Part shown: in pieces, positions 1 to 10,981 of the stretch
How positions within the stretch are numbered: position 1 is the first letter of the stretch
How the letters are laid out: every line of letters starts with the position of its first letter
Source of the DNA: Muribaculaceae bacterium
GTDB taxonomy: Bacteria; Bacteroidota; Bacteroidia; Bacteroidales; Muribaculaceae
Assembly (NCBI GenBank): GCA_017399915.1
Contig: JAFQAS010000067.1
Span: forward strand, 202,607 to 266,606
Length of the DNA: 64,000 bases
Reading direction: 5' to 3'
Program-made: the position numbers and the translations under genes
The notes under the pieces: generated by a model
The model's database searches: none
The model's input: only the letters and a program-made list of their open reading frames with translations
Told to the model about the DNA's origin: nothing

Positions 1-1
1 A

Positions 2-1252
2 GCGCTAAACCCTCAATATCTAAAAAATACAATTCCTGCAGGGCCTACAAAACCATACAAACTAATACTTCCTTCAAAGTATTGCTATATGTATGTAAGT
101 TGTGAAGATATTATCGGGTCGAAAGATTCATACAAATATAAAGGACGCGAAAGAGCCGAACCCGGACAAAGACGCGAAGATCCTAAACCCGATGATTATA
201 AAAACACCGAACAAAATAAACCACAATACAACGTTGCAAGCAATAATTCTGAGAGCTCGAGCTCATCTAACAACGTTTCATACACATCTAAAGAAGATGT
301 TGTGATGCATGAAGTAAAAAGCGGTGAAACATTAAAATCTATCGCTAACAAATATGGCACAAACACCTCTCGTATCAAGAAAGACAACAATCTTTCAAGC
401 AATACAGTCAGCCGTGGCCAAGTGCTTAAAATCACAACCTACAAAAAGGTTCTTAGCGATGACTCTAACATTGCCAGCAACACAACTAATACAAGAAAAT
501 CATCGAAAACTACTAATACGGTAGCTTCAAACAATAGTTATAATTCTAAAAGCTATTCTTATAATAACGATTATAGCAACAATGACAACTATACTTATAA
601 GAAGAAAAAAAGTAGCCGAAAGAAAAAAAGCACTTACAATCCCACTGAGAATAACAAAAAAGTTCAACAAGCTACACCTTCTTATAAATCAAACAAGAAG
701 AAAACTTCAACCAAGTCGGTAACAAAAGTTTCAACAAATAAGAGCTCTAAAAAACAAGTAGATAAAAAGTCGACTAAGAGCAATAAGAAAAATGTTGCTT
801 CAAGCTCTAAGTCAAAAAACAAATCTACGGCAAAAAGTTCTAAATCGTCAAGCAGTAAGTCTAAGAAATCAACTTCTATAGGTAAGACTTCAAAAAGCAA
901 GAGCAAGACAGCTTCTAAAACTTCGTCTAAAAAAGACAAGAAATCATATACAAGTAAATCTTCTTCGTCAAAAGATAAGAAAAAATCAACAACAAGCAAG
1001 TCTTCTTCAAGTAAGAAAACAACAAAAGCTACTGATAAGAAGAAATCAAGCTCTACAAAAGCAAAAGCTACTGACAAAAAGAAATCTACTACTTCCAACA
1101 AGAAAGCGACAACTAAGTCAAGTAGTGGTTCAAGCAAGAAGTCGACTGCAAGCAAATCAAAATCGTCTGCAAGCAAGAAGTCAACTGCAAGCAAGAAGTC
1201 AACTGCAAGCAAATCTTCTTCAAGCAAGAAAAGTTCAAAGAAGAAAAAATAA
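2..1252 (+). CDS. LysM-domain protein, C-terminal part (MltD-like murein transglycosylase), 5' end outside window
   Basis: The reading frame is open to the left window edge, so the ATG at 89 is internal and the true start lies upstream. The first codons read LNPQYLKNTIPAG followed by YKLILP, which resembles the linker between the catalytic domain and the LysM repeats in MltD-type lytic transglycosylases. A LysM domain follows (HEVKSGETLKSIANKYGT to about RGQVLKI, bases 305-440), which should bind peptidoglycan. The remaining 270 codons are an extreme Ser/Lys-rich tail with repeated SSKK/ASKKST units, probably disordered and strongly basic. No catalytic residues are in the window, so the transglycosylase call rests on the linker and is moderate. 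A hairpin terminator follows. Confidence 0.7.
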   Translation, partial: ALNPQYLKNTIPAGPTKPYKLILPSKYCYMYVSCEDIIGSKDSYKYKGRERAEPGQRREDPKPDDYKNTEQNKPQYNVASNNSESSSSSNNVSYTSKEDVVMHEVKSGETLKSIANKYGTNTSRIKKDNNLSSNTVSRGQVLKITTYKKVLSDDSNIASNTTNTRKSSKTTNTVASNNSYNSKSYSYNNDYSNNDNYTYKKKKSSRKKKSTYNPTENNKKVQQATPSYKSNKKKTSTKSVTKVSTNKSSKKQVDKKSTKSNKKNVASSSKSKNKSTAKSSKSSSSKSKKSTSIGKTSKSKSKTASKTSSKKDKKSYTSKSSSSKDKKKSTTSKSSSSKKTTKATDKKKSSSTKAKATDKKKSTTSNKKATTKSSSGSSKKSTASKSKSSASKKSTASKKSTASKSSSSKKSSKKKK

Positions 1253-1272
1253 CATCAATTCATCTCAATACC

Positions 1273-1305
1273 AAAAACGCTTCGTTATAGCAACGAGGCG
1301 TTTTT
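1273..1305 (+). terminator. Rho-independent terminator of the LysM gene
   Basis: An AAAACGC-t-TCGTT arm pairs with AACGA-g-GCGTTTT around a short loop and ends in a run of five T, 20 bases after the stop codon. Confidence 0.8.
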
Positions 1306-1383
1306 GTTACCACAACACTCTATTTATTATAGCTTTCAATTAGTTTTTGACATATTGCTTGCTATTTTTAGACAAAAAATCAC

Positions 1384-1391
1384 TAACTTCG
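1384..1391 (+). promoter_or_regulatory. Possible -7 element (TAACTTCG) for the OPT transporter
   Basis: TAACTTCG is a one-base variant of the Bacteroidetes TAnnTTTG element and lies 41 bases before the ATG. The same variant precedes the gene at 34781. The only TTG upstream (1355-1357) is 26 bases away, longer than the usual 19-22, so the -33 part is weak. Confidence 0.4.
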
Positions 1392-1432
1392 CATTTAATT
1401 ATTGCATTTAATAACTAATCAAATATAACATT

Positions 1433-3415
1433 ATGCAAAACGAAAAAGACGTCATTAACAAGCACGATGTTGACCCAACTGAGCTTCCCGAAAACGCGTT
1501 TCGAGAGCTTAAAGATGGAGAAGAATATCGTCCGATAATGCACCCTGAGCGCAATTATGCCGAAGCAACCCCCTATTCTGTAACAATGGGATTGATTCTT
1601 GCAGTAATATTCAGTGCGGCGGCTGCATATCTTGGGTTGAAAGTAGGTCAAGTGTTTGAAGCTGCAATACCCATTGCAATCATCGCTGTAGGGTTATCAG
1701 GAGCCTTAAAGAAAAAAGATGCACTTGGACAAAATGTAATTATCCAATCAATTGGAGCATGTTCGGGTGTAATCGTAGCCGGAGCAATCTTCACATTGCC
1801 AGCCCTTTACATTCTACAAGCAAAATATCCCGACCTAACTGTCAACTTCATGCAAATATTCCTTAGCTCTCTGCTTGGAGGTGTGTTGGGGATTTTATTC
1901 TTTATCCCTTTCCGCAAATATTTCGTGAAAGACATGCATGGCAAATATCCTTTCCCCGAAGCGACTGCTACCACACAAGTGCTCATCAGTGCCGAAGGTG
2001 GCAATAAAAAAGAATCGGGAGGACAAGCCAAAACTCTTATCATCGCATCGCTCATTGGTGGTATCTACGACTATATTGTAGCCACATTTGGTTGGTGGGC
2101 CGAAACAATTACAACTACTGCATGTTCTTGGGGAGCAACTATTGCCGAAAAGACTAAAGTGGTATTTAGCTGCAACACCGGTGCTGCGTTGCTCGGCTTA
2201 GGATATATCGTAGGCCTTAAATATGCATTTGTAATCTTCGCAGGCTCGCTATTTGTGTGGTGGATTATAATTCCACTATTTGGCACATATGGTTCTGCCT
2301 ACATTTCAACAATGGATGCTCAAACAATATTTAGCGACTACGCCCGACTAATTGGTATCGGAGGTATTGCAATGGCCGGCATCATCGGCATTGTTAAATC
2401 ATGGCCAATCATTATGCAAGCAGTAGGTCTTGCCGGACGAGAATTTAAAGGTTCGGCCGATAAGGCTAAAACCATACGTTGGCAAACAGATATTTCAATG
2501 AAGCATATCGTATTCTTTATTGGTATCGCCTTAGTCACAGTGCTTATCTTCTTTTGGGTAGGTGTAATCAACACTTTCTGGCAAGCGCTTGTTGCTTGGT
2601 TGGTTGTAACTGTTATTGCATTCCTATTCACCACTGTAGCGGCAAATGCAATTGCTATCGTAGGTTCAAACCCTGTATCGGGCATGACTCTTATGACCCT
2701 TATCATCGCATCGGCTATATTTGTGGGGATAGGTCTTAATGGCACATCGGGTATCGTTGCATCAATGGTAATTGGCGGTGTTGTTTGTACAGCATTATCT
2801 ATGGCCGGTGGTTTTGTCACCGACCTCAAAATCGGATATTGGCTCGGTTCAACTCCTCGCAAACAAGAAACATGGAAATTCCTCGGCACATTAGTATCTG
2901 CAGCCACTGTGGGAGGTGTAATCCTCGTATTAAACAAAGTATATGGATTCACCGGTGAAGATGCTCTTGTTGCACCTCAAGCCAATGCTATGGCAAAAGT
3001 AATCGAACCCCTTATGATGGGCGGAGAAACTCCTTGGATGCTCTACTTTGTGGGTGCAGTACTTGCCTTATTGCTCAACTGGCTCGGTGTTCCCGCATTG
3101 GCATTCTGTCTTGGCATGTTTATTCCGCTACCACTCAACACTCCAATGCTTGTGGGTGGTGCTATCGCATACTTCGTTGCTAAAAGCACCAAAGATGAAT
3201 CACTCAGCAAAGCACGTCACGAACGAGGCACTCTCATTTCATCGGGACTTATTGCCGGTGGCGCATTATTTGGAGTATTTGCGGCTATCACTAAATTTGC
3301 CGGATTCGAATACACTTCACCACTAAATGAAGGTGTATCTCAAGCACTTGGTCTTGTTGCCTATGCATTACTAATTTGCTACCTCATATGGGATAGCCGT
3401 CGTGCTAAAGCATAA
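1433..3415 (+). CDS. OPT-family oligopeptide transporter
   Basis: A 660-residue integral membrane protein of the oligopeptide transporter (OPT) family, proton-coupled importers of small peptides or metal chelates. A roughly 50-residue hydrophilic N-terminus is followed by many hydrophobic segments. The family signature around residues 60-85 (AAAAYLGLKVGQVFEAAIP) and the HGKYPFPEA motif near residue 173 are typical of the bacterial branch. Length agrees with the family. The MATE gene starts six bases after the stop, so the two are probably co-transcribed. The substrate cannot be read from sequence. Confidence 0.9.
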   Translation: MQNEKDVINKHDVDPTELPENAFRELKDGEEYRPIMHPERNYAEATPYSVTMGLILAVIFSAAAAYLGLKVGQVFEAAIPIAIIAVGLSGALKKKDALGQNVIIQSIGACSGVIVAGAIFTLPALYILQAKYPDLTVNFMQIFLSSLLGGVLGILFFIPFRKYFVKDMHGKYPFPEATATTQVLISAEGGNKKESGGQAKTLIIASLIGGIYDYIVATFGWWAETITTTACSWGATIAEKTKVVFSCNTGAALLGLGYIVGLKYAFVIFAGSLFVWWIIIPLFGTYGSAYISTMDAQTIFSDYARLIGIGGIAMAGIIGIVKSWPIIMQAVGLAGREFKGSADKAKTIRWQTDISMKHIVFFIGIALVTVLIFFWVGVINTFWQALVAWLVVTVIAFLFTTVAANAIAIVGSNPVSGMTLMTLIIASAIFVGIGLNGTSGIVASMVIGGVVCTALSMAGGFVTDLKIGYWLGSTPRKQETWKFLGTLVSAATVGGVILVLNKVYGFTGEDALVAPQANAMAKVIEPLMMGGETPWMLYFVGAVLALLLNWLGVPALAFCLGMFIPLPLNTPMLVGGAIAYFVAKSTKDESLSKARHERGTLISSGLIAGGALFGVFAAITKFAGFEYTSPLNEGVSQALGLVAYALLICYLIWDSRRAKA

Positions 3416-3421
3416 TAAAAC

Positions 3422-4729
3422 TTGAAACTCAGCTCTATTCATAGAGAAATACTTGCACTGTCCATACCCTCTATAATAGCCAACATTACTACACCGCTCC
3501 TTGGCATCGTTGATGTGGCAATAGTGGGAAATATGGGCAGTGCGGTGTATATTGCTGCCATAGCGATTGGCAGCACGATATTCAACATGCTCTATTGGCC
3601 ATTTGCTTTCCTGAGAATGGGTTCGAGCGGAATGACCGCTCAAGCCTATGGGGCAAAAGATAATCGTCAATGTTCATTGGTGTTATATCGCTCGTTGATT
3701 GTTGCGATGATGGTGGGAATATTGCTTATCGCTCTGCAATATTTCATCTCCCAATGTGCAATATTTTTCATGGACATACATGACGACACGTTGCGACATT
3801 CAATGAAATATTTCTCGATATGCATATGGGGAGCACCGGCTATGCTTGGTTCATATGCCCTATCGGGGTGGTTTATTGGCATGCAAAATTCCCGAGCCAC
3901 AATGTGGATTTCAATATTCATTAATTTGCTAAATATCACCACAAGCCTCTCGCTCGTTTACATTTTCAACTGGGATATTGCCGGAGTTGCCACCGGAACT
4001 CTTGTAGCGCAATGGGGAGGATTTCTTCTTGGGCTTATTATTATCAAATCGAAATATCAATTAATCAAATCGTCATTCAACGATATTCTTAAACGCAAAG
4101 AGTTAAAGTGTTTTTTCTCTATCAATGCCCATATCTTTCTGCGCACACTTTGCTTAGTCGCTGTAACAATGTGGTTCACTCGTGCCGGTGCACAGCAAGG
4201 TAATGTGATATTGGCAGTCAACACCCTCTTGATGCAACTATTCATGCTATTCTCTTATTTCATGGACGGATTTGCGTTTGCCGGAGAAGCCTTAGCAGGC
4301 AAATATATCGGTGCGAAAGACGGGGTCAAACTCAAACTAAGCATCAAAGCATTATTCAAATGGGGATTGGCTATGGCAATATTATTCACTACGATTTACC
4401 TATTGGGAGGCCCATCGTTTCTATCATTCCTAAGTTCCGACACAATGGTAATCAATGCCTCAACCGACTACTTTTATTGGGCTGTAGCAATTCCTTTATG
4501 CGGAGTGATGGCATTTACCTGGGACGGAATATTTATCGGAGCCACATGCACACGCGATATGCTATGGTCAATGGCAATAGCAATGCTCTCATTCTTTACC
4601 ATCTATTTTGCAATAACCCCAATATGGGGAAACCATGCATTATGGCTGGCATTTATTTGCTATCTTATTATTCGTGGCGTGGTATTGAATATAATTTATC
4701 AACGTCGTCCTCTACTATCCAACCGTTAA
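3422..4729 (+). CDS. MATE-family efflux transporter (DinF-like)
   Basis: A 435-residue, about 12-helix membrane protein of the MATE superfamily, which exports drugs or metabolites with Na+ or H+ antiport. It opens with [19 protein letters not shown] and carries [12 protein letters not shown] near residue 30, typical of the DinF branch. The start is TTG: an in-frame stop at 3416 prevents extension and no early ATG fits the family N-terminus. It follows the OPT gene by six bases. Its last four bases overlap the stop region of the convergent xpt gene, leaving no room for a separate terminator. Confidence 0.9.
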   Translation: MKLSSIHREILALSIPSIIANITTPLLGIVDVAIVGNMGSAVYIAAIAIGSTIFNMLYWPFAFLRMGSSGMTAQAYGAKDNRQCSLVLYRSLIVAMMVGILLIALQYFISQCAIFFMDIHDDTLRHSMKYFSICIWGAPAMLGSYALSGWFIGMQNSRATMWISIFINLLNITTSLSLVYIFNWDIAGVATGTLVAQWGGFLLGLIIIKSKYQLIKSSFNDILKRKELKCFFSINAHIFLRTLCLVAVTMWFTRAGAQQGNVILAVNTLLMQLFMLFSYFMDGFAFAGEALAGKYIGAKDGVKLKLSIKALFKWGLAMAILFTTIYLLGGPSFLSFLSSDTMVINASTDYFYWAVAIPLCGVMAFTWDGIFIGATCTRDMLWSMAIAMLSFFTIYFAITPIWGNHALWLAFICYLIIRGVVLNIIYQRRPLLSNR

Positions 4730-5295
4730 TCCCTAAAAGTGATTTCGCAATTATCGATAGAATCTATTATCACTAAAGATTCGACATTGTGTCCCTCATA
4801 TCGTAATTGGTCGCCTCCACCTTGAAATCCTTTCTCAATCACAAAACCCATTGTATCAATCTCTGCTCCTGCTTGATAGCATAAATCAATCACACCACGG
4901 GCAGCATTTCCATAAGCAAGGTAATCATCAATAAACACCACTTTATCGTCGGCATTTAAAAAGTCGCGCGAAATACACACCGTATAAGTGCGATCCTTTG
5001 TAAACGAACTCACTTGCGACACAAGCATATCTTGCATCGTTTTAGGGGTTTTCTTTTTAATAAACACTACAGGCAACTGCATCACATAGCCGAGCATTAT
5101 CGCAGGAGCAATCCCACTCGCTTCAATGGTTACAATTTTATTAATACCTCTCCCCTCTAATCGTCGGGCAAATTCTTTTGCAATCTCTAACATAAAATTA
5201 GGATCCATTTGATGGTTAAGGAAATTATCTACTTTCAGTATTCCTCCCGGCAATGCCTTACCATCTTCTAAGATGCGATTTCGTAGTGTTTCCAT
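4726..5295 (-). CDS. xpt: Xanthine phosphoribosyltransferase
   Basis: Converts xanthine and PRPP to XMP in purine salvage. The 189-residue length is that of the family. EASGIAPA (residues 58-65) is the xanthine-enzyme version of the substrate loop, and [13 protein letters not shown] (119-131) is the PRPP-binding loop with its paired aspartates D123 and D124. It is the last gene of a minus-strand operon, 17 bases after murF-alr. No purine-riboswitch-like sequence is seen upstream, unlike many Firmicute xpt genes. Confidence 0.93.
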   Translation of the reverse strand: METLRNRILEDGKALPGGILKVDNFLNHQMDPNFMLEIAKEFARRLEGRGINKIVTIEASGIAPAIMLGYVMQLPVVFIKKKTPKTMQDMLVSQVSSFTKDRTYTVCISRDFLNADDKVVFIDDYLAYGNAARGVIDLCYQAGAEIDTMGFVIEKGFQGGGDQLRYEGHNVESLVIIDSIDNCEITFRD

Positions 5296-5312
5296 GGTGT
5301 CTTTTTTATTTA

Positions 5313-7784
5313 TTATTCTCTATAATATACTCTTTTCACTCGTTGAGATACCGATGTAAGTATTTCATATGGGATAGTGTCCAATCGTTCGGCAAGTTCC
5401 ATTACGGTAATGTTCTCACCAAATATCTCTACTTGGTCACCCACATTACATGGAGCATCGGTAACATCAATCATACAAATATCCATACAAATATTTCCAA
5501 CCGTAGGACAACGATAACCATTAATCATCACATCGGCATTGCCGTTTCCTAAATGGCGGTCGATACCATCGGCATATCCAATAGGAATTGTCGCGATACG
5601 TGAATCTCGTTTAAGCACTCCTTTACGAGAATACCCTACCGTTGTTCCTGCTTTCCACTCTTTTATTGAAATCACCACACTATGCAATGATGATACCGGG
5701 CGCAAATCTTCTTGCGAGCCATCATCAACCGTGGGAATACCATATAAGCAGATACCTAATCTCACCATATCACACTGATGCTGTGGGAAACGTGTTATTC
5801 CGGTTGAATTTAGTATATGTCGCATTATATGGAACTCAAATCCTTGTTGCAACACATCGCAACATTCATAAAAATAGTCAAATTGGCTATTTGTATAATC
5901 GTCCATATCCAAACAATCGGCAGTAGCCAAATGCGAGAATACCGAGCGAGGTTTAATCACATTTTGCCCTTTTAATTTTTCAACCAATCGCGGCATATCT
6001 TCTTTGAGGAATCCTAATCGGTGCATACCGGTGTCGAGTTTTATATGCACAGGATAGTCGGTTATTCCAAATTTTGTCGCCTCCTTTATAATCTCATCGA
6101 GAATATCAAAACTATATATTTCAGGCTCCAATCGATAAGTAAATAGAGTTTTGTAATTACCCACCTTAGGATTTAGTACCATAATAGGCATTGTGATTCC
6201 CGCTTTACGCAAATCAACCCCTTCATCAAGCACTGCAACTGCCAAATATGCGGCACCTTGACTTTGCAATGTTTTTGCCAATTCAAATGAACCTGCGCCA
6301 TATCCCGAAGCTTTAACCATACACACAATTCCGGTTTCAGGTTTTACTCTCGAACGATAGAAATTATAATTATGAACAACCGCATCAAGGTTCACTTCAA
6401 GCACCGTTTCATGTTGTTTTGCCTCAAGCACATCGCTCAACGACTCGAAATGGAAATGCGAAGCTCCTTTGATTAAAATCAACTCATTTTTGAAATCGGC
6501 AGTTGTTGTCGACAACAAAAACGCACTTGTTGATGGATAGAACGAAGCATTTTCACCAAATAGAGTTTTATGTTTCGAGATCTCCTCACCCACTCCTATA
6601 ACTCTATCGATGCCTTTTTGTTGAAGTAATCGGGCAATTGATTTATAGAGTCGCTCACCGCTCATAGTTTCGTGCATCACATCACTTAATATCACAGTGG
6701 TAGTGTGCGACTTTGTGGCTCGTTGATTCATAAAATCGAGCGCAGGAGATAATGAATGGAAATCTGAGGTATAGGCATCATAGATTAACAAACAATTATT
6801 CACCCCTTCAATCACATTCAAACGAGTGCCCACCGGGGCCAATGACGACATACGGGCAGCTATCATATCAAACGGGCGACACAAATACAACATCACCGCC
6901 AAACAATGAATAGCATTTTCCACATCAGCATCAGTTGTAAATGGAATAACAATCTCGCCATCGTATTGAAGATATGAATATTTTATTATCGTTGAATCTT
7001 TTTGTTTCGTCACTTTCGAAATATACAATGGGCTGTCAGGATCTTTTCTCGACCATGCTATTTCTTTCACCGTCAACCCTGCATTTTCAACCACCTCGCG
7101 AATAAGGCTATCATCACCATTATAAACAATGCAATCGCAATCGCGACACAACATCACTTTTTCTTCGCATTTAGCCTTATCGCTGTTAAATCCTTCGCTA
7201 TGTTCATCGCCAATGTTTGTGATTATCGCCAATTGTGGACGAATCATAGCCTGCAATGAAGCCATTTCATTGGGCAAAGATATACCTGCTTCAAATATAG
7301 CTAATTGGGTATCATCATTCATTTCCCAAATCGACAAAGGCACTCCTATTTGAGAGTTATAGCTGCGAGGACTGCGCACAATGCTATAATCGGCACATAG
7401 CAACTGATAAAGCCATTCTTTTACGATAGTTTTACCACGGCTGCCGGTAACACCTATCACCGGAGCTGTGAAACGATGACGATGACAACGAGCCAACGTT
7501 TGGAGTGACTTCATCACATTTTCCACTACCAGAAAGTTTGCATCATCTACATTAAGCATTGTTGCCGGCACATGGTCTACAACAAAGTTTCTCACACCAC
7601 TTTGATATAAATCGTGCAAATATCTATGACCATCGTTATTGCGAGTGCGCAATGCAAAAAACAACGACTCTTCGGGATAAGTCAAAGAGCGGCTATCGGT
7701 CAATAATATACTTATATTTGATGCCGGAATTTTAGGTTCGGGCAAATGCAAAATTTGTGCTATGGTTGAAATTGAATAAGTCAT
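5313..7784 (-). CDS. Bifunctional MurF (UDP-MurNAc-tripeptide:D-Ala-D-Ala ligase) / alanine racemase
   Basis: An 823-residue fusion joining two peptidoglycan precursor enzymes, known from Bacteroidetes. The N-terminal half is MurF-like: the ATP loop GSRGKT is at residues 114-119, with the Mur ligase central and C-terminal domains to about 450. The second half is a PLP-dependent alanine racemase: PLP lysine K491 in [10 protein letters not shown], catalytic Tyr718 in VGYSRKG, and the later GYADG and GNICMD motifs. The racemase makes the D-Ala that feeds D-Ala-D-Ala, the MurF substrate, so the fusion links two steps of one pathway. It starts two bases after the GSCFA gene ends. Confidence 0.95.
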   Translation of the reverse strand: MTYSISTIAQILHLPEPKIPASNISILLTDSRSLTYPEESLFFALRTRNNDGHRYLHDLYQSGVRNFVVDHVPATMLNVDDANFLVVENVMKSLQTLARCHRHRFTAPVIGVTGSRGKTIVKEWLYQLLCADYSIVRSPRSYNSQIGVPLSIWEMNDDTQLAIFEAGISLPNEMASLQAMIRPQLAIITNIGDEHSEGFNSDKAKCEEKVMLCRDCDCIVYNGDDSLIREVVENAGLTVKEIAWSRKDPDSPLYISKVTKQKDSTIIKYSYLQYDGEIVIPFTTDADVENAIHCLAVMLYLCRPFDMIAARMSSLAPVGTRLNVIEGVNNCLLIYDAYTSDFHSLSPALDFMNQRATKSHTTTVILSDVMHETMSGERLYKSIARLLQQKGIDRVIGVGEEISKHKTLFGENASFYPSTSAFLLSTTTADFKNELILIKGASHFHFESLSDVLEAKQHETVLEVNLDAVVHNYNFYRSRVKPETGIVCMVKASGYGAGSFELAKTLQSQGAAYLAVAVLDEGVDLRKAGITMPIMVLNPKVGNYKTLFTYRLEPEIYSFDILDEIIKEATKFGITDYPVHIKLDTGMHRLGFLKEDMPRLVEKLKGQNVIKPRSVFSHLATADCLDMDDYTNSQFDYFYECCDVLQQGFEFHIMRHILNSTGITRFPQHQCDMVRLGICLYGIPTVDDGSQEDLRPVSSLHSVVISIKEWKAGTTVGYSRKGVLKRDSRIATIPIGYADGIDRHLGNGNADVMINGYRCPTVGNICMDICMIDVTDAPCNVGDQVEIFGENITVMELAERLDTIPYEILTSVSQRVKRVYYRE

Positions 7785-7786
7785 CC

Positions 7787-8764
7787 TTATTTTATTTTTG
7801 ATATTGCTGCTTCCAAAAATGGATATTGCTGCAATAATTGCGTTTTTAATTGATTGGTTGAATGAACAAATCGTGCTACTGCATCTTGATCATCACTCAT
7901 GGGAATATGCATTAATCGTTTTGATAATTTCACACATTTTTCGGCAAGCGAGATTGTGTCATCATCAAAAAATGATTGTGAAAATATATCATAAATATAA
8001 TCCACTGCCACTTCCGATGGATGAGTCATATCCGATGCATAAAAACGGTAGTCACGAAGATCATCATTCATGATTTCGTAGGCAGGAAAGTATATTACAT
8101 CTTCATATTCTCGCACTAATTGGTTTATAGCGAGTAATAAAGTAGATTTGCTCAACTGATTTTCGTGTGCGCCATCACGCAAATGTCGTATCGGGCTCAC
8201 GGTAAATATCACTTGAATTGATTGATTAATCGCTTTTACATCGGCTATAACATCTTTCCACATTGCCACAATTTCATCAATCGACATCATGCTACGCTCA
8301 AACATCGAAACGGGCAATTTATGGCAATTTGCTACTACTTTGCCTGTCGGTGCATATTTATATACCCATGCCGTACCAAATGTAACTATCAATGTAGATG
8401 CACGTTGTAACATCTTATTAGCTTCACACACTCTTTGATTTATTTTTTCGAGCATTAATTGAGAATCCACACTCGAATACTCCGAATGATGACTGAAGCT
8501 ATGCCATCGATTATCACCCTTCTCTTGAAACAAATCGTCGATTGAATATTGTCGGCACTTTAATATAGCACCAATCCCACAAGCTATACTTGCAGGATTA
8601 TATAGTGTTCCAAACGGATTAATATCTACGTCAAAACAAGCTTGTCGCAATCTTAGTCCGATATTATCGCTAAAGCACGAGCCTAACATCATCACCCCTT
8701 GCCGATGACTTATGGTTCCTCTAAAACGTAGAGGTTTCACTATGGTGCGAAACTCCTGCTTCAT
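7787..8764 (-). CDS. GSCFA-domain protein
   Basis: A 325-residue protein of the GSCFA family, named for a conserved motif seen here as LGSCFSDNIG (Gly28-Ser29-Cys30). The family is related to SGNH/GDSL-like hydrolases; its substrate is not established. No signal peptide is evident. It sits six bases after the OmpA-like gene and two bases before murF-alr, an arrangement suggesting an envelope-related job, which is inference only. Confidence 0.85.
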   Translation of the reverse strand: MKQEFRTIVKPLRFRGTISHRQGVMMLGSCFSDNIGLRLRQACFDVDINPFGTLYNPASIACGIGAILKCRQYSIDDLFQEKGDNRWHSFSHHSEYSSVDSQLMLEKINQRVCEANKMLQRASTLIVTFGTAWVYKYAPTGKVVANCHKLPVSMFERSMMSIDEIVAMWKDVIADVKAINQSIQVIFTVSPIRHLRDGAHENQLSKSTLLLAINQLVREYEDVIYFPAYEIMNDDLRDYRFYASDMTHPSEVAVDYIYDIFSQSFFDDDTISLAEKCVKLSKRLMHIPMSDDQDAVARFVHSTNQLKTQLLQQYPFLEAAISKIK

Positions 8765-8770
8765 ATGCGA

Positions 8771-10741
8771 TTAATACATATTGTAATCTGTCGATAATAC
8801 CGAAAATTCTGTACGACGGTTTATTTGGTCGGCAATTTCTTGATCAGTTTCACTAAGGGTTAAGATAAATTCTTCGGTCAATTCTGTGCCTTCTTGGAAT
8901 TGAGGATAATCATTTGCAATCTTTTTTGTCACAATTTTGGGACGAGTTTCGCCATATCCTTGATATTGCAAACGATCGGCACTTATGCCCACTTGTGTAA
9001 GATAATCTATCACCGATTTTGCGCGGCGATGCGACAAATCGATATTATAATCTTCTTCGCCCCAACGGTCGGTATGTGATGCCATTTCAATTGTGATATG
9101 TGGGTTGTCGCGAAGAATTTCGGCCAACTCATCAAGAGCCTCTTGCGATTCGGGTCGCAATGTAGCTTGGTCGAAATCGTAGAAGATATTTTCCACCACA
9201 TTGGGCTTATTTATCGATGCCAAGAAGAAATCAATACCATATTCGGCATCTTCTTCGGCATTATCACTTTCAAACGCTTGTTTTGAATTAAGATAGCCCT
9301 TAGCTCCTGCCATCATCACATATTTCACGCCACGACGCAATGGAAATTTAAATGAGCCGTCATCGCGTGCAACCTCTTTTTGATTTGAACCATCGTTACC
9401 TACTATGCGTATCACCGCATTAGGGATTGGTTCTTCATCTTTATCAAGCACCCAACCCGATATTGAGATATTTAATTCGGGCAATTCAAATGAATAAATG
9501 TGGTCATAACCTCTGCCATCGGTGCGATTAGTGCTGAAATACCCACTTTCACCATTTCCAAATGTGATACCGAAATCATCGGCCGAAGAGTTCATCGGAG
9601 TGCCCATATTTGTCACATTCCAACGACCATCGGGTTGCAACTGAGCTTTGAATATATCCAATCCACCATATCCGGGGTGACCTGTTGAAGCAAAATATAG
9701 CAAACTATCGGTGCGCACATATGGGAACATTTCATCACCGGGAGTGTTGATTAAATTACCCATATTTTCAAGCGAGCCTGCTTTTTCTTTCAAATTTATA
9801 CGCCACAAATCTTTGCCACCTTCTCCACCGGGCATATCAGATGTAAAATACAAATATATGCCATCGGGCGACACTGCAGGGTGTCCGTAGCTTGAAATAG
9901 TGTCGGAAGTTACCTCAAATTTCACCGGAGCGCTCCATTTAGCATCGGAGCGTTGTGAGGTGTATATCTCCACTCCTGTGCTTGAATTGAGTTCTCGGCG
10001 AGCCTTTGTGAGATACATTGTGTTGCCGTCGGGCGAAAATGCAACAATGCCTTCATCGAGATTGGTATTTAGTTCACCTTCCACCGCTTCGGGGCGTTGC
10101 CATTGACCTTTTTCGTTCTTTTTCGACATCCACACATCGCCGTTTTTCATACCGGTTATCTCACTTTTCTTATCACCGGTAACTTTCTCGTTTGTTGATG
10201 TAAAATATATCACATCACACGTTTTGTCGAAAAACATCGGAGCGTAATCAGCTCTACGCGAATTGAATAGTTTTTCATTCTTAACTATATATCGAGTCGT
10301 CTTCGACTTTTGGTTTTCCAATGCCATGCGACTACCTTCAAGACCGTTTTGAGCTACAAACGATTTGGGATCGCGCATAAGATATTGCTCATATGCTGTA
10401 ATTGCTTGAGCATATTTACCTTCGGCATGTAACATTTCAGCCAAATGCAGTTGAGCCGTTGAGTCGGGGAAGCCATAACGTATTGCATTTTGATAAGCAG
10501 CCGATGCTCTTGCGCTCTGATTGAGCTTGCGATGACATTCAGCCATTTTATAAGCCACCTCACCACGCAATCCTCGTTGCTCTTTCTTAGTGAGTTTATT
10601 ATATACTTTGCGGTATGTTTTAGAGGCATCGTGATACTCTCCACGCGCCATTTGCTCATCAGCCACCGACAATTTTGCTCCACGGCAACCGGTAAGCAAC
10701 AATGCAAATATTATAGCTGTAAGATATACAATTCTATTCAT
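8771..10741 (-). CDS. PorE-like OmpA-family lipoprotein (TPR, PD40 propeller, carboxypeptidase-regulatory and OmpA domains)
   Basis: The start at 10741 (MNRIVYLTAI) is preferred over the one four codons upstream because it gives a normal lipoprotein signal with lipobox LTGC (Cys19). Domains in order: TPR helices (about 25-140), a beta-propeller with PD40-type blades (SPDGNTMYLT, SPDGIYLYFT; about 170-430), a carboxypeptidase-regulatory-like fold (about 435-515) and a C-terminal OmpA domain (about 525-640) with the peptidoglycan-binding pattern HTDRWG...NIDLSHRRA. This order is that described for PorE, a peptidoglycan-anchored part of the type IX secretion system; related Bacteroidetes proteins share it, so PorE identity is likely but not proven. 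First gene of the operon leading to murF-alr and xpt. Confidence 0.85.
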   Translation of the reverse strand: MNRIVYLTAIIFALLLTGCRGAKLSVADEQMARGEYHDASKTYRKVYNKLTKKEQRGLRGEVAYKMAECHRKLNQSARASAAYQNAIRYGFPDSTAQLHLAEMLHAEGKYAQAITAYEQYLMRDPKSFVAQNGLEGSRMALENQKSKTTRYIVKNEKLFNSRRADYAPMFFDKTCDVIYFTSTNEKVTGDKKSEITGMKNGDVWMSKKNEKGQWQRPEAVEGELNTNLDEGIVAFSPDGNTMYLTKARRELNSSTGVEIYTSQRSDAKWSAPVKFEVTSDTISSYGHPAVSPDGIYLYFTSDMPGGEGGKDLWRINLKEKAGSLENMGNLINTPGDEMFPYVRTDSLLYFASTGHPGYGGLDIFKAQLQPDGRWNVTNMGTPMNSSADDFGITFGNGESGYFSTNRTDGRGYDHIYSFELPELNISISGWVLDKDEEPIPNAVIRIVGNDGSNQKEVARDDGSFKFPLRRGVKYVMMAGAKGYLNSKQAFESDNAEEDAEYGIDFFLASINKPNVVENIFYDFDQATLRPESQEALDELAEILRDNPHITIEMASHTDRWGEEDYNIDLSHRRAKSVIDYLTQVGISADRLQYQGYGETRPKIVTKKIANDYPQFQEGTELTEEFILTLSETDQEIADQINRRTEFSVLSTDYNMY

Positions 10742-10903
10742 ATAAAAACACATTTATAATCAGGCTATTTTCTATGCCTTAAATTATATAACGTAACTTC
10801 TACCCTCTATATTTTTCACAAAGCACAAATTTACTAAAAGTTTTTCACTTTCTTCACCTTTCGACGACTCCCGTGCATGCAACATCATTAAAATTTACAT
10901 CAA

Positions 10904-10936
10904 TTTGCGATTTATGAAACTATTATTGTATCTTTG
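10904..10936 (+). promoter_or_regulatory. Consensus Bacteroidetes promoter of the tricorn-like protease
   Basis: TTTG at 10904-10907 and TATCTTTG at 10929-10936 with a 21-base spacer match the -33/-7 promoter of Bacteroidetes exactly. The ATG is 45 bases downstream. Confidence 0.8.
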
Positions 10937-10981
10937 CATAAGCACTATATTGCCAAATTAACAACATAAAATATATCTACA

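Noticed and set aside
682..1227. Long minus-strand ORF opposite the Ser/Lys-rich tail.
   Set aside because: It is the mirror of a low-complexity codon run (Leu/Asp/Phe-rich) and has no upstream signal.
2338..2952. 204-codon minus-strand ORF within the OPT gene.
   Set aside because: Antisense shadow of a well-supported membrane transporter; no family features.
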